A DNA stretch of 64,000 nucleotides from Moorena producens 3L (GCF_000211815.1 NZ_GL890825.1:293386-357385), one strand, 5' to 3'. Shown: positions 34,572-43,853, counted from the stretch's first letter. Notes: generated by a model not told the origin, from the sequence alone. Program-made: numbers and translations.

Positions 34572-35768
34572 TCAACGCTTAGGAGCATTATCAAAAGCAC
34601 GAGCGATCGCATTCCAGGCTAACTTGGGCTGGAAATCTGCATCGAGAGGTAGAGGTCGCACTGGGGCACCATCTGACCGGGGATGGAAGCTACTTAAGTA
34701 TGTGTAGCGATCGCTAAATCCCCAGGTCACTACTGCAATCACGGCTGGCTCATCAAGCACAACAGACAGATAATCTTCATAAGCTTGAGCCACCATGCGA
34801 TCGCGTACAGTCACATCCTTTGGTAACTTGTCATCTCTGACATCTAGTTCAGTAATCAAGATTTTAAAACCCATACTCGCCACATCTCGGAGAAACTTCC
34901 GCAGGCTGTGGGGGTTAATCCGTTTATTCCCTCGCAAGTGAGCCTGGATTCCCAGGGCATGACAGGGGGTTCCCTGAGACTTCAACCCCTCTAGTAGCTT
35001 CAATACAGCCCTACGCTTGGCTTGCTCATCACTCGAATCATAACTCAGTCCATACTCGTTGTAGAGTAACATTGCCTTGGGGTCAGCAACAGCTGCAATG
35101 CGAAAGGCTAGGTCAATGTATTTCGGACCTAAAAATTTTAACCATGGCGTTTTGCGTAAACCATCTGCCCGTCCTTGGAAGGTAGCGATCGCTTCATTCA
35201 CCACATCCCAGGAGTGCATTTGTCCAACATAACGCCCAGCCACTGTCTTTATATGTCTAACCAAGAACTGTTCAGCATTTTGGCGGTTTACTGTCTCCTC
35301 AAACCAAGGGGGTAACGAGATGTGCCAAATTAGGGTATGTCCCCGAAACAGCAATCCATGAGTCTTGGCAAAGTCTGCCATCCAATCCCCAGCCGTAAAG
35401 TCAAACTGATGGGGGTGAGGGCACAGGGGAGGGGAAGAAGGAGTAGAAACAAACCACTTGAGTCCCCATCCGGGAACCAGCATGGCACACTCTTGAGCAA
35501 AACGGGTACCTAAGGCTGGGTTTGAGGATAGGTCTGGGAATCGACTCTCGGCTCCATAAATTAATCCTTTTGCTGCTGCACGCTCTTTTAAAGAAGCTCC
35601 TTGAGCTACTGCAAAGTCTCGCTTCGGGTCATCAATAGCTTGAATTGAGTTACTTTGTCTGATAGATTTACACCTTGTCAGAGGGCCGACACTGGCTAAG
35701 CTACCTAAACCCAGTAATAATTCACGTCGTCCAATCATTAACTTGTTTTTACTCCTAGGAATCATCAC
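34572..35768 (-). CDS. GH10 family glycosidase (endo-xylanase-like)
   Basis: A 398-residue exported glycoside hydrolase. The N-terminus carries RRELLLGLGSLASVGPLTRC, a twin-Arg or lipoprotein-like export signal. The GH10 barrel follows with LKWF, HTLIWH, WDVVNEAI (acid/base Glu), ALGIQAHL and ITELDVRDD (nucleophile Glu), and WGFSDRYTYL near the end. GH10 enzymes cleave beta-1,4-xylan, but in cyanobacterial exopolysaccharide loci they probably trim or edit the polymer (inference). The segment STPSSPPLCPHPHQ (about 35408-35450) looks like a short repeat-derived insertion. A decayed copy of the 3' end of this gene lies at 40452-40525. It is the first gene of the exopolysaccharide region as drawn here. 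Confidence 0.9.
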   Translation of the reverse strand: MMIPRSKNKLMIGRRELLLGLGSLASVGPLTRCKSIRQSNSIQAIDDPKRDFAVAQGASLKERAAAKGLIYGAESRFPDLSSNPALGTRFAQECAMLVPGWGLKWFVSTPSSPPLCPHPHQFDFTAGDWMADFAKTHGLLFRGHTLIWHISLPPWFEETVNRQNAEQFLVRHIKTVAGRYVGQMHSWDVVNEAIATFQGRADGLRKTPWLKFLGPKYIDLAFRIAAVADPKAMLLYNEYGLSYDSSDEQAKRRAVLKLLEGLKSQGTPCHALGIQAHLRGNKRINPHSLRKFLRDVASMGFKILITELDVRDDKLPKDVTVRDRMVAQAYEDYLSVVLDEPAVIAVVTWGFSDRYTYLSSFHPRSDGAPVRPLPLDADFQPKLAWNAIARAFDNAPKR

Positions 35769-35864
35769 CTAATATGCCTAGCTTTCATTATTTCAGTGAT
35801 TTATCGCTGAGGGGGTGACAAAATAGCCTAAAAAGCTTATTTTGTAAAAAATGCCGGAATTTAT

Positions 35865-36000
35865 GGTAAAAAAATATCGGTTTAGTTATCTCAATAAGAC
35901 CAATAAACATGATAAGCTTACCGTAAGCATATGCGCTACGCACACGCTACTTGAGGTGCTTTAAGCTCATGCTTACGGTTTTAAACCGATTTTTTTAACC
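35865..36000. mobile_element. 136-bp palindromic MITE-like element
   Basis: Ends ggtaaaaaaatatcggttta (35865-35884) and taaaccgatttttttaacc (35982-36000) are inverted copies with small gaps. Inside is a second inverted pair accgtaagcat (35920-35930) and atgcttacggt (35969-35979), flanking gcgctacgcacacgctac of the dispersed TTCGCGTAGCG family. So a repeat element is nested in a larger palindrome. The rest of 35769-36078 shows no gene. Confidence 0.7.
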
Positions 36001-36078
36001 CCAAAAAACTAATTGATCTAGTGAGATAGCACAGGAATTTTTCAGGCATCAATGAAATTGATAATTATAGTTCAGCTA

Positions 36079-37143
36079 TTACGATTTATTCATTCTTTTT
36101 ATGGAGTAGTTGGCAATTTCATTGTAGGCATTAATCGTTTGATTGGCTAGTTCTTGCCAATCAAAAGCGTCTAGGGGAGCTTGTTCTGGACGGGGAGTGT
36201 TTAACGCCCAATCTAAAGCGTTTTCAATGTCATAATCAGTAATTTCTCCTGTATAGGTATAGACCCATTCTTCACCAACTTGGTCTTGAACTTCAGGGAG
36301 AGCGCCAATTTTAGGAACTAATATGGGTAGGTTAAAAGAGAGGGCTAAGAAAGCACTACCAGAGTTTAAAATCTCGCGGTACGGCAAAATAACTAAGTCA
36401 GCAGCACTAAAGTACCATTGCATATGGTCTTGGGGTATGAAATTTAGGTTAATTCGGACTCGTTTATCTAAGGCGGATTCCCTTTCAATTTCTGCTGCTA
36501 ATTCAGGAAATTCTGGACTACCCACAATGTAGAGTATGGCTTCTGGGTCAAAAAACTGTCGGAAAACTCGCATCAATTTAGGAGCATTTTTGTAAGGTCT
36601 AATTTTACCAAACAAAAGCAATACTTTCGCCGAAGTTGGAATTCCTAGGTAATGGCGAGCTTCTTGAGAACTGACTTGATTAGAATACTGCCCTCGGTAG
36701 TGACCATGGGGTACTACAAAACCAGGAATATTCTTTAACTGAGGGAAGCGCTCTTGGGCAGATTTCATCCCAGTTTTGCTAAGGTTAATGTAACCATCCA
36801 ACTGCCTTGTAAAGGCTTTCCAAAACCAAGCCTCTAGTTGCGGGTAAAGCTGTTCATGAGAGGCTAAGTTGTGTACTGTCCAGACAATTTTTGTACCCCG
36901 CCAGCGAGCCAAAATCATCAAGAAGAATAGAGCTAACGTTTTTGCGATCGCTCTGAAGAAGTTAGGTTCATTTAAGTTTCGTTCTGGCCAGTGCCGATGC
37001 CAGATAGAATAATCATTTATCAGCAATTTTTTAGGAGAAAACTCATGGACATCAACCCCCAAAGTAGCCAGGTGGGTGTAAACTAGCCACGTATAAGGGT
37101 TTTTGTCACGATCTTTAAAGGCTGGTTGGGCAAGAATTTTCAT
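36079..37143 (-). CDS. Family 1-type glycosyltransferase
   Basis: A 354-residue GT-B glycosyltransferase. After MKILAQPAFKDRDKNPYTWLVY, the acceptor half contains IVWTVHNLASHEQLYP and VVPHGHY, and the donor half KVLLLFGKIRPYKNAP, LYIVGSPEFP, FSAADLVILPYREILNSGSAFLALSFNLPILVPKIGALPEV, which includes the sugar-nucleotide Glu region. Transfers a sugar from a nucleotide donor to a lipid-linked oligosaccharide on the cytoplasmic membrane (family knowledge). The start is the ATG at 37143; the open frame upstream encodes a relic of a flippase, not part of this protein. Confidence 0.88.
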   Translation of the reverse strand: MKILAQPAFKDRDKNPYTWLVYTHLATLGVDVHEFSPKKLLINDYSIWHRHWPERNLNEPNFFRAIAKTLALFFLMILARWRGTKIVWTVHNLASHEQLYPQLEAWFWKAFTRQLDGYINLSKTGMKSAQERFPQLKNIPGFVVPHGHYRGQYSNQVSSQEARHYLGIPTSAKVLLLFGKIRPYKNAPKLMRVFRQFFDPEAILYIVGSPEFPELAAEIERESALDKRVRINLNFIPQDHMQWYFSAADLVILPYREILNSGSAFLALSFNLPILVPKIGALPEVQDQVGEEWVYTYTGEITDYDIENALDWALNTPRPEQAPLDAFDWQELANQTINAYNEIANYSIKRMNKS

Positions 37144-37159
37144 ATTGCACCTACTCCAT

Positions 37160-37270
37160 TGAGCTTTGGTTAACTTTAGAGCTGCCGTTACTTGCAACCT
37201 ACTACGTAAACCTTGAAATCCAGTACCAGTCAAGGTGTCTACCGCCAACTACTTCATAGCTTTAAAAAAA
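37160..37270 (-). pseudogene. Relic of the 3' half of a wzx flippase gene
   Basis: The minus strand reads AVDTLTGTGFQGLRSRLQVT and AAL, which matches AADTLTGAGFQGLRSSIQVT and AAL of the intact flippase at 40791-42095. The DNA matches over about 100 bases (37179-37270 against 40962-41055), roughly 80 percent by eye. It is fused in frame to the start of the glycosyltransferase gene, which gives a falsely long ORF. It is the remainder of a second wzx copy. Confidence 0.8.
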
Positions 37271-37287
37271 CCTAAACGATCTCAGGT

Positions 37288-38211
37288 TTATAGTGACCAG
37301 AATTGATCAGACTGATAAAATGGTATATCGAATATTTTAACATAATTACGCACAACATCGACTTCAGATTGGGTCATCGTTTGTTTCCATTTATTTATTT
37401 GTTGGGTGCTTATACGTACCTTGGAATAACGACCAGGTATATTGTTAGTTGAACTCTGGAGTACATGGTTTTCTACCCGCCTATTCCATGGCAATTCAAA
37501 CTTCTCAAATAGCTCTTTGAACTTACCAATAGGGTCTAAGCATAAGTCCTCATAAAAGACCAATAACCATTCAGGATTTCGAGACAATGCATCGGCTACA
37601 ACACGATGTCTTGCTGCCCAGATAGCTGCAAAGATTTCTATGGGCGTTTTTGCTTGCTCTATCACTGAGCGGTAGGGTTCGAGATGATCTTCAAATAAGC
37701 TAGATTGATCTAATAGAGTATCTCGGGAAAGCTCAGCAGGAGTTTCTTTGTTAATTTCTGATAATACGGTGGGGCAAGGATGTCGAACAATTACCAATAG
37801 TTTTGGATTGTAGCGCTTGAAAACCCACTCGATGGACATCAGAGATGCTACATCTTTCACGATAATTTGATAATTAGGCAGTGCTCTAGCCCAGAAACCT
37901 CGGTACCAAGCGCCTCCAAAAGGTAGACCTTTGAAGACATTATCAAAAGCATTTTCAAGCAAGTCATCTCGCTCACCAGGTCGTGTATATCGGAACCATG
38001 TTTCCATGTTACCTTTTCCAGTAATCTCTGGATTACATGGCTCGTAGTAGTATATAGCACGATTTGCGGTGGACAATGTTTTCCCGACCCAACTTGTACC
38101 GCTGCGACCATGACCTAAAATCAAAATTGGGCGTTTACCAACTTGCCAGTGATTCAAAAACCACGAGGTAAGATAGTAGCTGGTATTAGTAATTAAACGT
38201 TGTTTCCTCAT
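37288..38211 (-). CDS. Sulfotransferase
   Basis: A 307-residue sulfotransferase-fold protein. The 5'-phosphosulfate loop that binds PAPS is RPILILGHGRSGTSWVGKTL; the 3'-phosphate region is KLLVIVRHPCPTVLSEI, where the Arg and following Ser-like positions are expected. Other family features are YYYEPCNPE and WLLVFYEDLCLDP. It transfers sulfate from PAPS to a sugar hydroxyl or similar acceptor. Its position between glycosyltransferases suggests sulfation of the exopolysaccharide building block. ATG at 38211. Confidence 0.85.
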   Translation of the reverse strand: MRKQRLITNTSYYLTSWFLNHWQVGKRPILILGHGRSGTSWVGKTLSTANRAIYYYEPCNPEITGKGNMETWFRYTRPGERDDLLENAFDNVFKGLPFGGAWYRGFWARALPNYQIIVKDVASLMSIEWVFKRYNPKLLVIVRHPCPTVLSEINKETPAELSRDTLLDQSSLFEDHLEPYRSVIEQAKTPIEIFAAIWAARHRVVADALSRNPEWLLVFYEDLCLDPIGKFKELFEKFELPWNRRVENHVLQSSTNNIPGRYSKVRISTQQINKWKQTMTQSEVDVVRNYVKIFDIPFYQSDQFWSL

Positions 38212-38514
38212 TTATCTTTTACTGAATTGACAGTTAATATTTTGATTTTTACTCAAGCAATCAGAGGTTTAGTGGTGTTTTTTTATATAAACCTCGAAAT
38301 ACTGCTCAAGTCTGCTAACTAAAAGGCTAACTAAAAGGCTAACTAAAATTTAATCACCACTAAACACTAAAATAGTAGAAAAACTATCAATTTTTAGCGA
38401 TATAGTGTTTCTCATAGTTATGAGGTAAAGTAAATTTTTCTAACCCCTACTTCCTAGTCCATAGTCCAATTAAACCCAAGGGCTTCGTACCTCACCCAAT
38501 TGAGAACTGCTAGA
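38212..38514. repeat. Gap with dispersed repeat words
   Basis: No gene. Contains aaggctaact three times (38322-38348, a short tandem), tatagtgtttctcatagttatgaggta (38402-38427; compare 24336-24362) and gtacctcacccaattgagaactgcta (38487-38512; identical core to 32162-32186, inverse at 25391-25420). These words appear to be one dispersed intergenic repeat family. Confidence 0.7.
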
Positions 38515-39750
38515 TCAAGATTTAGCTTGAGCTAACTGGTTAGACTTTGAAAGTGAAACCAGACAATCTAGTTCCGAAATAACGCCTTCTATTGCTTTAT
38601 AACCAAATAAGTCCTCAAGCACACCTGGATTAACATTATCCCTAAAAGGATGGGACAAAAATCTGATAATTGCTTCTGCAAAGGATGACTTATCTACAGC
38701 AATTTCAAAGTAGTGATGAACCTCTTCTGGTAGACCTGCTATTCCCTGTGGTGTAGAAACAATCGGTCTACCAGAAACCAGCATTTCTAGGGACTTTATA
38801 CTAACGCCACTCCCAGCTGAAACTGGATTAATGAGAACGCGCCCGGACTTGTATACTTCTGTAGAAGACACTGGATTTATTTTCAGATCAACTTCTGCAG
38901 TTTCCTCACATAGCTGCCTAACGTGCTGGACAGGATTTGAACCCGCTATTAAAACAGTAAATGTTGGTAACGCCAAACGTATCATCGGCATAACTTGGGT
39001 AATAAACCAGATTATTCCCGCTACATTGTTGTCCGAAAAGAGGTTACCCAAAAAAACGATATCATAGACAGGATTGGTGCTTAGTTTATCTCTGGATATT
39101 GCTTCCCTATTCTCTTCATGAAACTCAATCAGAGGCGGTAAGTAGCGACCATTGGTCAATCCTTGACTTCTCCAAAAATTTAGGTCATCTAGGGAGATAT
39201 CGTAAAATAAAGTACTATTTTTTAGTAAATTTGTTTCATAGGTTTCCAAGTTAGACAGTGATAAATATCGTTTGAGCTTGTTTAACCCTTTGGCAGACGC
39301 AAGTTTTCGCTTATAGTACAAATGCTCGATATTGTGAGAGCGAATAACCAGCAGCAGATTCAAGTGTTGACTTAACTGATTTGCTACTTCTCCACCGTGA
39401 ATACCATCCAGGAATATAACATCAGGATTAAACCCAGCCACATCAGACAGTAATAGCTTGAATTCTTTACCTCTAACAATTCTAGATGTAACTTCCAAAG
39501 GATACTTGAGTAAGTCAATTATCCGCCGAATAAAAGAACCGACTGTCCTTGGAAACTTTATAAAAAAAACTTGCTTGGCATACTTCCTAATTTCCAGGAC
39601 TTCCTCTGGTTTTGGAGTATGGCTACACCAGCAGATAACTTGTATATCAGTCCCTAAATTAGAGAAAGCTTTTATCCTTCGCCACATGTCTAATCGCGCC
39701 CCATGGATGGGCGGATAGGGAATATCATGGCATACTAATGTAATCTTCAT
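38515..39750 (-). CDS. Family 4/1-type glycosyltransferase
   Basis: A 411-residue GT-B glycosyltransferase. The N-terminus MKITLVCHDIPYPPIHGARLDMWRRIKAFSNLG is the acceptor-domain start; IRSHNIEHLYYKR is a family feature; the donor domain contains YDIVFLGNLFSDNNVAGIIWF, FTVLIAGSNP, and LINPVSAGSGVSIKSLEMLVSGRPIVSTPQGIAGL, the GxGxSxKxLEalA-type sugar-nucleotide site with Glu. It builds the polysaccharide repeat unit at the cytoplasmic membrane (inference from family and locus). It is followed on the same strand by a sulfotransferase after about 300 bases. Confidence 0.88.
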   Translation of the reverse strand: MKITLVCHDIPYPPIHGARLDMWRRIKAFSNLGTDIQVICWCSHTPKPEEVLEIRKYAKQVFFIKFPRTVGSFIRRIIDLLKYPLEVTSRIVRGKEFKLLLSDVAGFNPDVIFLDGIHGGEVANQLSQHLNLLLVIRSHNIEHLYYKRKLASAKGLNKLKRYLSLSNLETYETNLLKNSTLFYDISLDDLNFWRSQGLTNGRYLPPLIEFHEENREAISRDKLSTNPVYDIVFLGNLFSDNNVAGIIWFITQVMPMIRLALPTFTVLIAGSNPVQHVRQLCEETAEVDLKINPVSSTEVYKSGRVLINPVSAGSGVSIKSLEMLVSGRPIVSTPQGIAGLPEEVHHYFEIAVDKSSFAEAIIRFLSHPFRDNVNPGVLEDLFGYKAIEGVISELDCLVSLSKSNQLAQAKS

Positions 39751-39963
39751 AATAGCGCTACTCTTCCTCTCAGTTGTTTGCTCCTATAGAATTAGTCATG
39801 ATAATTATCAGCAGTGACTTGGAATTATTCAATAACCTAGATTTTTCATAAATTAAGCAGATTTAAACTAATGTATAATTTCACTATATTATCAAGATAT
39901 ATGCTCAATAATAGTTAGGGAAATTTCCCACTTGATCTTGACAAAATATATCGAGAGCACTAG

Positions 39964-40300
39964 TTAAATACAAATTATTTTTTTGTTAGCAATATCCAAG
40001 GATTTGAGTAGTTCAGATTTTGAAAAGATATGAATCGGAAATCCGTCGGCAATATAACCCTTTGTATTAATCGGAGCAATATAGTAGTCAGGGGTTGGAA
40101 GCGATGCAGCGCGGTCTTGGGGAGGCAGTGCGGTCTTGGGGGTTCCCCCCATGAGCAACTGCCGTGGTTTCCACGGGGCTTACAGCGATGCAGCGCGGTC
40201 TTGGGGGTTTCCCCCATGAGCGACTGCATCAAGACAGGTGCGGACGCAGGTTCCGCACACAGAACCCAAACCATGAGCGACTGCATCAAGAATTGAGGAA
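39964..40300. repeat. Cluster of GCGGTCTTGGGGG repeats over a possible gene tail
   Basis: From 40096 to 40293 the unit gcgatgcagcgcggtcttgggggtttcccccatgagcgactgcatcaaga, in whole or part, recurs about four times with a gtgcggacgcaggttccgcac hairpin. The minus strand from about 40090 to 39964 reads DYYIAPINTKGYIADGFPIH and continues to IANKKIICI and a stop; it resembles a protein C-terminus that I cannot identify, so a gene may have been cut by these repeats. Confidence 0.55.
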
Positions 40301-40451
40301 TTTTGGTGATGCTAGTCATACACTATAAATACTTTAGAGTCACTGGAGGAACTACTTGATGAACAGGAGTAGGCAAAGTCTTGTAGACTAAGTATTCACC
40401 TAACTCCTACCTGCCATAGTAGGGCGGTCTAGTTGATCACTGGCTATCTTT

Positions 40452-40525
40452 GATTCCTTACGAGATTTGTCAAAAGCACGAGCAATAGCATTTTACCCAG
40501 ACTTTAGTTAGAAGTCCGAGGTAGG
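40452..40525 (-). pseudogene. Relic of a GH10 gene 3' end
   Basis: tcaaaagcacgagcaatagcatt at 40470-40492 matches tcaaaagcacgagcgatcgcatt at 34591-34613 (21 of 23). On the minus strand it reads NAIARAFDKSRKES, against NAIARAFDNAPKR at the end of the intact GH10 enzyme. Similarity fades upstream (aagtctgg, acctcgga). The rest of the gene is gone. Confidence 0.65.
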
Positions 40526-40790
40526 AATTAAAAGCAAGGCAACGTGCTGATTGGCTTTGCCAGAGACTTATTGCTAGCTCTAGTTGATTGTAAGAGAATA
40601 TCCGTAAAAATTATGTAAAGCTTTATTAAAGAAAGTGAAATTTCATCCTAAGTAACAGCAAATTTTTTGTAAAAATCAGCCAAGGTCATGAGTAATGGTG
40701 ATCCGATTACCGATTACCCATGAGCAATTAGCTATGAGCAATTACCCAAGAATGTTATGTTGCATCCCTCTTAGAGAAAGGGGATAAAGA

Positions 40791-42095
40791 TTAATGTTCC
40801 GATTCTTGAAGGCGCTTGCTTCTAGTCACCTCTTGCCGATATAAGACAAACACTAATAGCCATAAGCTGAGCATCCTCAAGGAATCTGAGGTTAAACTTG
40901 ACCAGGCAGCTCCCTTCCATGAATACAGAGGAATTAACCAAAGGTTTAACGAAAAGTTCAACAGAGCTGCCGTTACTTGTATGCTACTACGCAACCCTTG
41001 AAATCCAGCACCAGTTAGGGTGTCCGCCGCAAAAAACTGCATGGCTTTAAAAAACGGTATCGGTGCTAACCAACGTAAGGCATTGACTACCTCACTATAG
41101 TCTTCACCTATGATGTAGGGTACCATTGGAGCCGAGATAAACAACCCGATACCAGCAGCTATTCCGTACATACCAGCAATTGGTGATAGACGCTTGGCCA
41201 GATTGAGACTTCCCCGGATGCCAGCGGCTCCCTTCTGAAAAAACTTGGCATAGGAAGCGGCTAACAGAGATTGTACAGGGACAAATGCCACATCAATTAA
41301 ACGGTATGCAGCAGCATATATACCTGTAGCTTGTAATGTAGAAAGACGCGCCAGCATGGTTTTATCTACATTGTTGTTAACCGTTTCAGCACAAAGGTTG
41401 ACAGAAAAGTAGAATCCCTGAAGCATCTCCGGCTTGATCTTTGATATTGCCAATTTAGGAGTTCCTAACATCCGATGTACCATCAGAAATCCAACCCCAG
41501 CTGCTATTGCTGTACTAGCCAGATATAAAGCTGCCCAAACTACAATATCTGATGTCTGAAAGAAGCTGACAAAACAAAGTGTTGCCACTAAGTTTTTTAG
41601 ACTGAGTAAAAAATGAATCTGGGCGGTGTGCTTAAGCTGACTGACCGCGATAAATGCCTGACCAGCGGTGGCTAAAATTTTCAAAAAGAGTAAGTCAGAC
41701 AAAAATACCAAAAATATTAGCAGGGGCGACGTTCCTTGAGGTAAAATAGCTGGAGCTATAAGCATAACTAAGGCAATTAGCACCAAACTAGAGGTAAAAA
41801 CCATCAACAGCGCATTGCCCCAGTATTCCTTGAATAAGGCTCGGTTTCTAGAGACATTTTTAATTAAAACATCTCCACTACCCCAGGTAGCAAAAGGTGA
41901 TATAATCGCCGCTAAAGCCGTCAAACTAGCAAACAGACCATACTGTTGAGCACCGAGGGTACGAGCAATAATCACGAAATAGGCCGCTTGGACAATCATC
42001 TTCAGAAATTTAGCCAATAGCATCCACAAGGTGTTACGTACTAGGGATTTCTGAAATATGCCAATGAGCCTGGATTTGAGGGATTGAAAATTCAT
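40791..42095 (-). CDS. Oligosaccharide flippase (Wzx/MATE-like)
   Basis: A 434-residue polytopic membrane protein with about 12 to 14 hydrophobic helices, no signal peptide. The pattern FQKSLVRNTLWMLLAKFLKMIVQAAYFVIIARTLGAQQYGLFASLTALAAIISPFATWG is the typical start of polysaccharide-biosynthesis flippases (RfbX/Wzx). FYFSVNLCAETVNNNVDKTMLARLSTLQATGIYAAAYRL and DTLTGAGFQGLRS are further family traits. It moves the undecaprenyl-linked (possibly sulfated) repeat unit across the cytoplasmic membrane. A 3' fragment of a second copy lies at 37160-37270. Confidence 0.9.
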   Translation of the reverse strand: MNFQSLKSRLIGIFQKSLVRNTLWMLLAKFLKMIVQAAYFVIIARTLGAQQYGLFASLTALAAIISPFATWGSGDVLIKNVSRNRALFKEYWGNALLMVFTSSLVLIALVMLIAPAILPQGTSPLLIFLVFLSDLLFLKILATAGQAFIAVSQLKHTAQIHFLLSLKNLVATLCFVSFFQTSDIVVWAALYLASTAIAAGVGFLMVHRMLGTPKLAISKIKPEMLQGFYFSVNLCAETVNNNVDKTMLARLSTLQATGIYAAAYRLIDVAFVPVQSLLAASYAKFFQKGAAGIRGSLNLAKRLSPIAGMYGIAAGIGLFISAPMVPYIIGEDYSEVVNALRWLAPIPFFKAMQFFAADTLTGAGFQGLRSSIQVTAALLNFSLNLWLIPLYSWKGAAWSSLTSDSLRMLSLWLLVFVLYRQEVTRSKRLQESEH

Positions 42096-42345
42096 ATCAA
42101 GTAGTTTGGATCATACCTTTTTGCTGCCAGGATTATCTGCCAAGTTGGTAACTGATCGAAAATCATCTCTGATTACCCAGACTAAGAAGACAATCAGCGA
42201 ATTATTGGTATGACTTATACCAAGTTGCCATCGAAGATATTACTCTAAAAGTTAGCATCATAATATCTCTGAAGGCAACTTATATATTATCTGATTTATC
42301 CCTACTTATATGGCTAATTTTTTATTATCCTCACCCTTAGGCTGA

Positions 42346-43236
42346 CTAGCTGCTTAATCCCACTAATTCTTTGCTGTGCCATGCCGATATCTCCCGCCTT
42401 AATAATTTGAAGAGCTTTTGATTGTCATTGGCATAGATAGTGTAGAGTTTTTGAATCGCTGATGGACTGGGTCGAAGCTTTTGGTGTTGTAAGGGTAAGC
42501 GCTGATCAACACGATTAATCAAGCCACGCATAAATGGGAAACGGGTTCCGAGATAACGAGCAATTGGTGAACTAGTGCTTTTATGGACTTTTTTATACTT
42601 TTTACTAAAATCAAACGAAGAATCTATCTCAAGGAATTCACAAACCTTTTTCAGAGAATCGTCTGAGTTTTGAGCAATGTCTTCTTCAAAGACTAGAATT
42701 AGCATTTGCTTAGGATCGAAGTAGTCATAGTAGCCTTGCAGTTGGCGATAATATCGTCCCATGTCGATGATGCCATAGCGCTCAACTAGGGGTTGTTGAT
42801 CACCAACTAATAGTTCATCAAGGTCATCATTGAGAGATATAGCTCCATTTTTGATAAAGTGATTTATAGCAGCAATGGCTCGTTCAACTGGATTTCTTAG
42901 GACTACAATAAGCTTTGCTTCAGGCAATGTTTCGTAGATCAGCCGATGGGAATAGGGAATTTCTTCGAGGGGGTCATAGTAGACTTTACCCTGGGCATCA
43001 GGCAATGGATCGATCCATAAGTAATTAGGAGTTTTTTCTCCAATAACTTTTTCTCCATTAACATCAGCAAAATGGTTTTTATACCATTCAATACCTTGAT
43101 TGAGATTATAGGTCTTATTAAAGTAATGAATCTCATTTCCAGGTATAAATACCTCAGGATGTTCCCTGAGATTATGGGCTAACCAGGTAGTTCCAGCCTT
43201 TTGGGCTCCAATGATTAAAAAGTTCGGTAAAGTCAC
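42346..43236 (-). CDS. Sulfotransferase (second)
   Basis: A 296-residue PAPS-dependent sulfotransferase. The start LPNFLIIGAQKAGTTWLAHNLREHPEVFIP holds the 5'-phosphosulfate loop (QKAGTTWL), followed by KEIHYFNK-like EIHYFNKTY, GEKTPNYLW and the 3'-phosphate binding PEAKLIVVLRNPVERAIAAINH with its conserved Arg and the Ala-Ile position usually Ser. The fold resembles heparan-type sulfotransferases more than the other copy in this locus. It is placed between the flippase and GT2 genes and is likely to modify the polysaccharide. ATG at 43236. Confidence 0.88.
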   Translation of the reverse strand: MTLPNFLIIGAQKAGTTWLAHNLREHPEVFIPGNEIHYFNKTYNLNQGIEWYKNHFADVNGEKVIGEKTPNYLWIDPLPDAQGKVYYDPLEEIPYSHRLIYETLPEAKLIVVLRNPVERAIAAINHFIKNGAISLNDDLDELLVGDQQPLVERYGIIDMGRYYRQLQGYYDYFDPKQMLILVFEEDIAQNSDDSLKKVCEFLEIDSSFDFSKKYKKVHKSTSSPIARYLGTRFPFMRGLINRVDQRLPLQHQKLRPSPSAIQKLYTIYANDNQKLFKLLRREISAWHSKELVGLSS

Positions 43237-43370
43237 TAAAAACTGTCTCGTAATATCGAACTGCTATTTCGCCGTTGTTAATTATACCTAGATTAAAATC
43301 TATAAAACAATTGACTATATTGCTGATTATCCTAAGTAATTTAGCTGATTATCTCTACGCAAATTTAGGT

Positions 43371-43430
43371 ATTAATACGGATTATTTTCCCTAACTAGAG
43401 AATAATTTGAGTAAGAAATCATGACCTTAT
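43371..43430 (-). pseudogene. Relic of a GT2 gene 3' end
   Basis: The minus strand reads TQIIL-stop-LGKIIRINT, aligned to PKIILWLAKIIRRVI at the end of the intact GT2 gene at 43854-44948. At the DNA level cggattatttt..cta.c.agagaataattt is shared (43378-43412 against 43897-43927). A Trp codon has become a stop. Only the last 20 or so codons remain. Confidence 0.6.
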
Positions 43431-43519
43431 TATATAAGACTATTAACTAGTATACTTTTGGGTAATTATTACTACCCAGCTCCTACCAATTATTTAAGAT
43501 ATATTAACCAGGAGTTAAT

Positions 43520-43848
43520 CAGGGTAAACGCATCTAATTTGGTATAAATGGTAACAGACAAAAATATCATTAACTCAATTTTTTGGGTAAATTCCCATAA
43601 ATCCCATCCTAAATCAGTTTTTTTGTTCAAAGTCAGCGGAAAATTCGTTGACTTTGAACAAAAATCAAAGTCGGATTTGCGTACGCAACCAGAATGTAGA
43701 GTACTCTCAAATCGACCTTGGATAACACGGCCAATAATTGAGAATAAATTGGGCTTATTGATAATAACCAGGGTGATTCTAGATTTTTGATACTATTGTT
43801 TACTTTTTAACTGTAAGTTTTGATACAAATTTCGATGCGTTTACCCTG
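43520..43848. mobile_element. 329-bp non-autonomous element with 10-bp target duplication
   Basis: Terminal inverted repeats cagggtaaacgcatc (43520-43534) and gatgcgtttaccctg (43834-43848) are perfect over 15 bases and extend imperfectly (taatttgg / caaattt). The same ten bases, aggagttaat, flank both ends (43510-43519 and 43849-43858). The right-hand copy contains the stop codon of the GT2 gene, so the element inserted at that stop without changing the protein. Inside is a hairpin ttttgttcaaagtca...tgactttgaacaaaa (43621-43667). No transposase is encoded; the family is not assigned. Confidence 0.85.
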
Positions 43849-43853
43849 AGGAG

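Noticed and set aside
43548..43790. 80-residue plus-strand ORF within the 329-bp element
   Set aside because: It reads across the internal hairpin, has no ribosome site and resembles no protein; the element looks non-autonomous.
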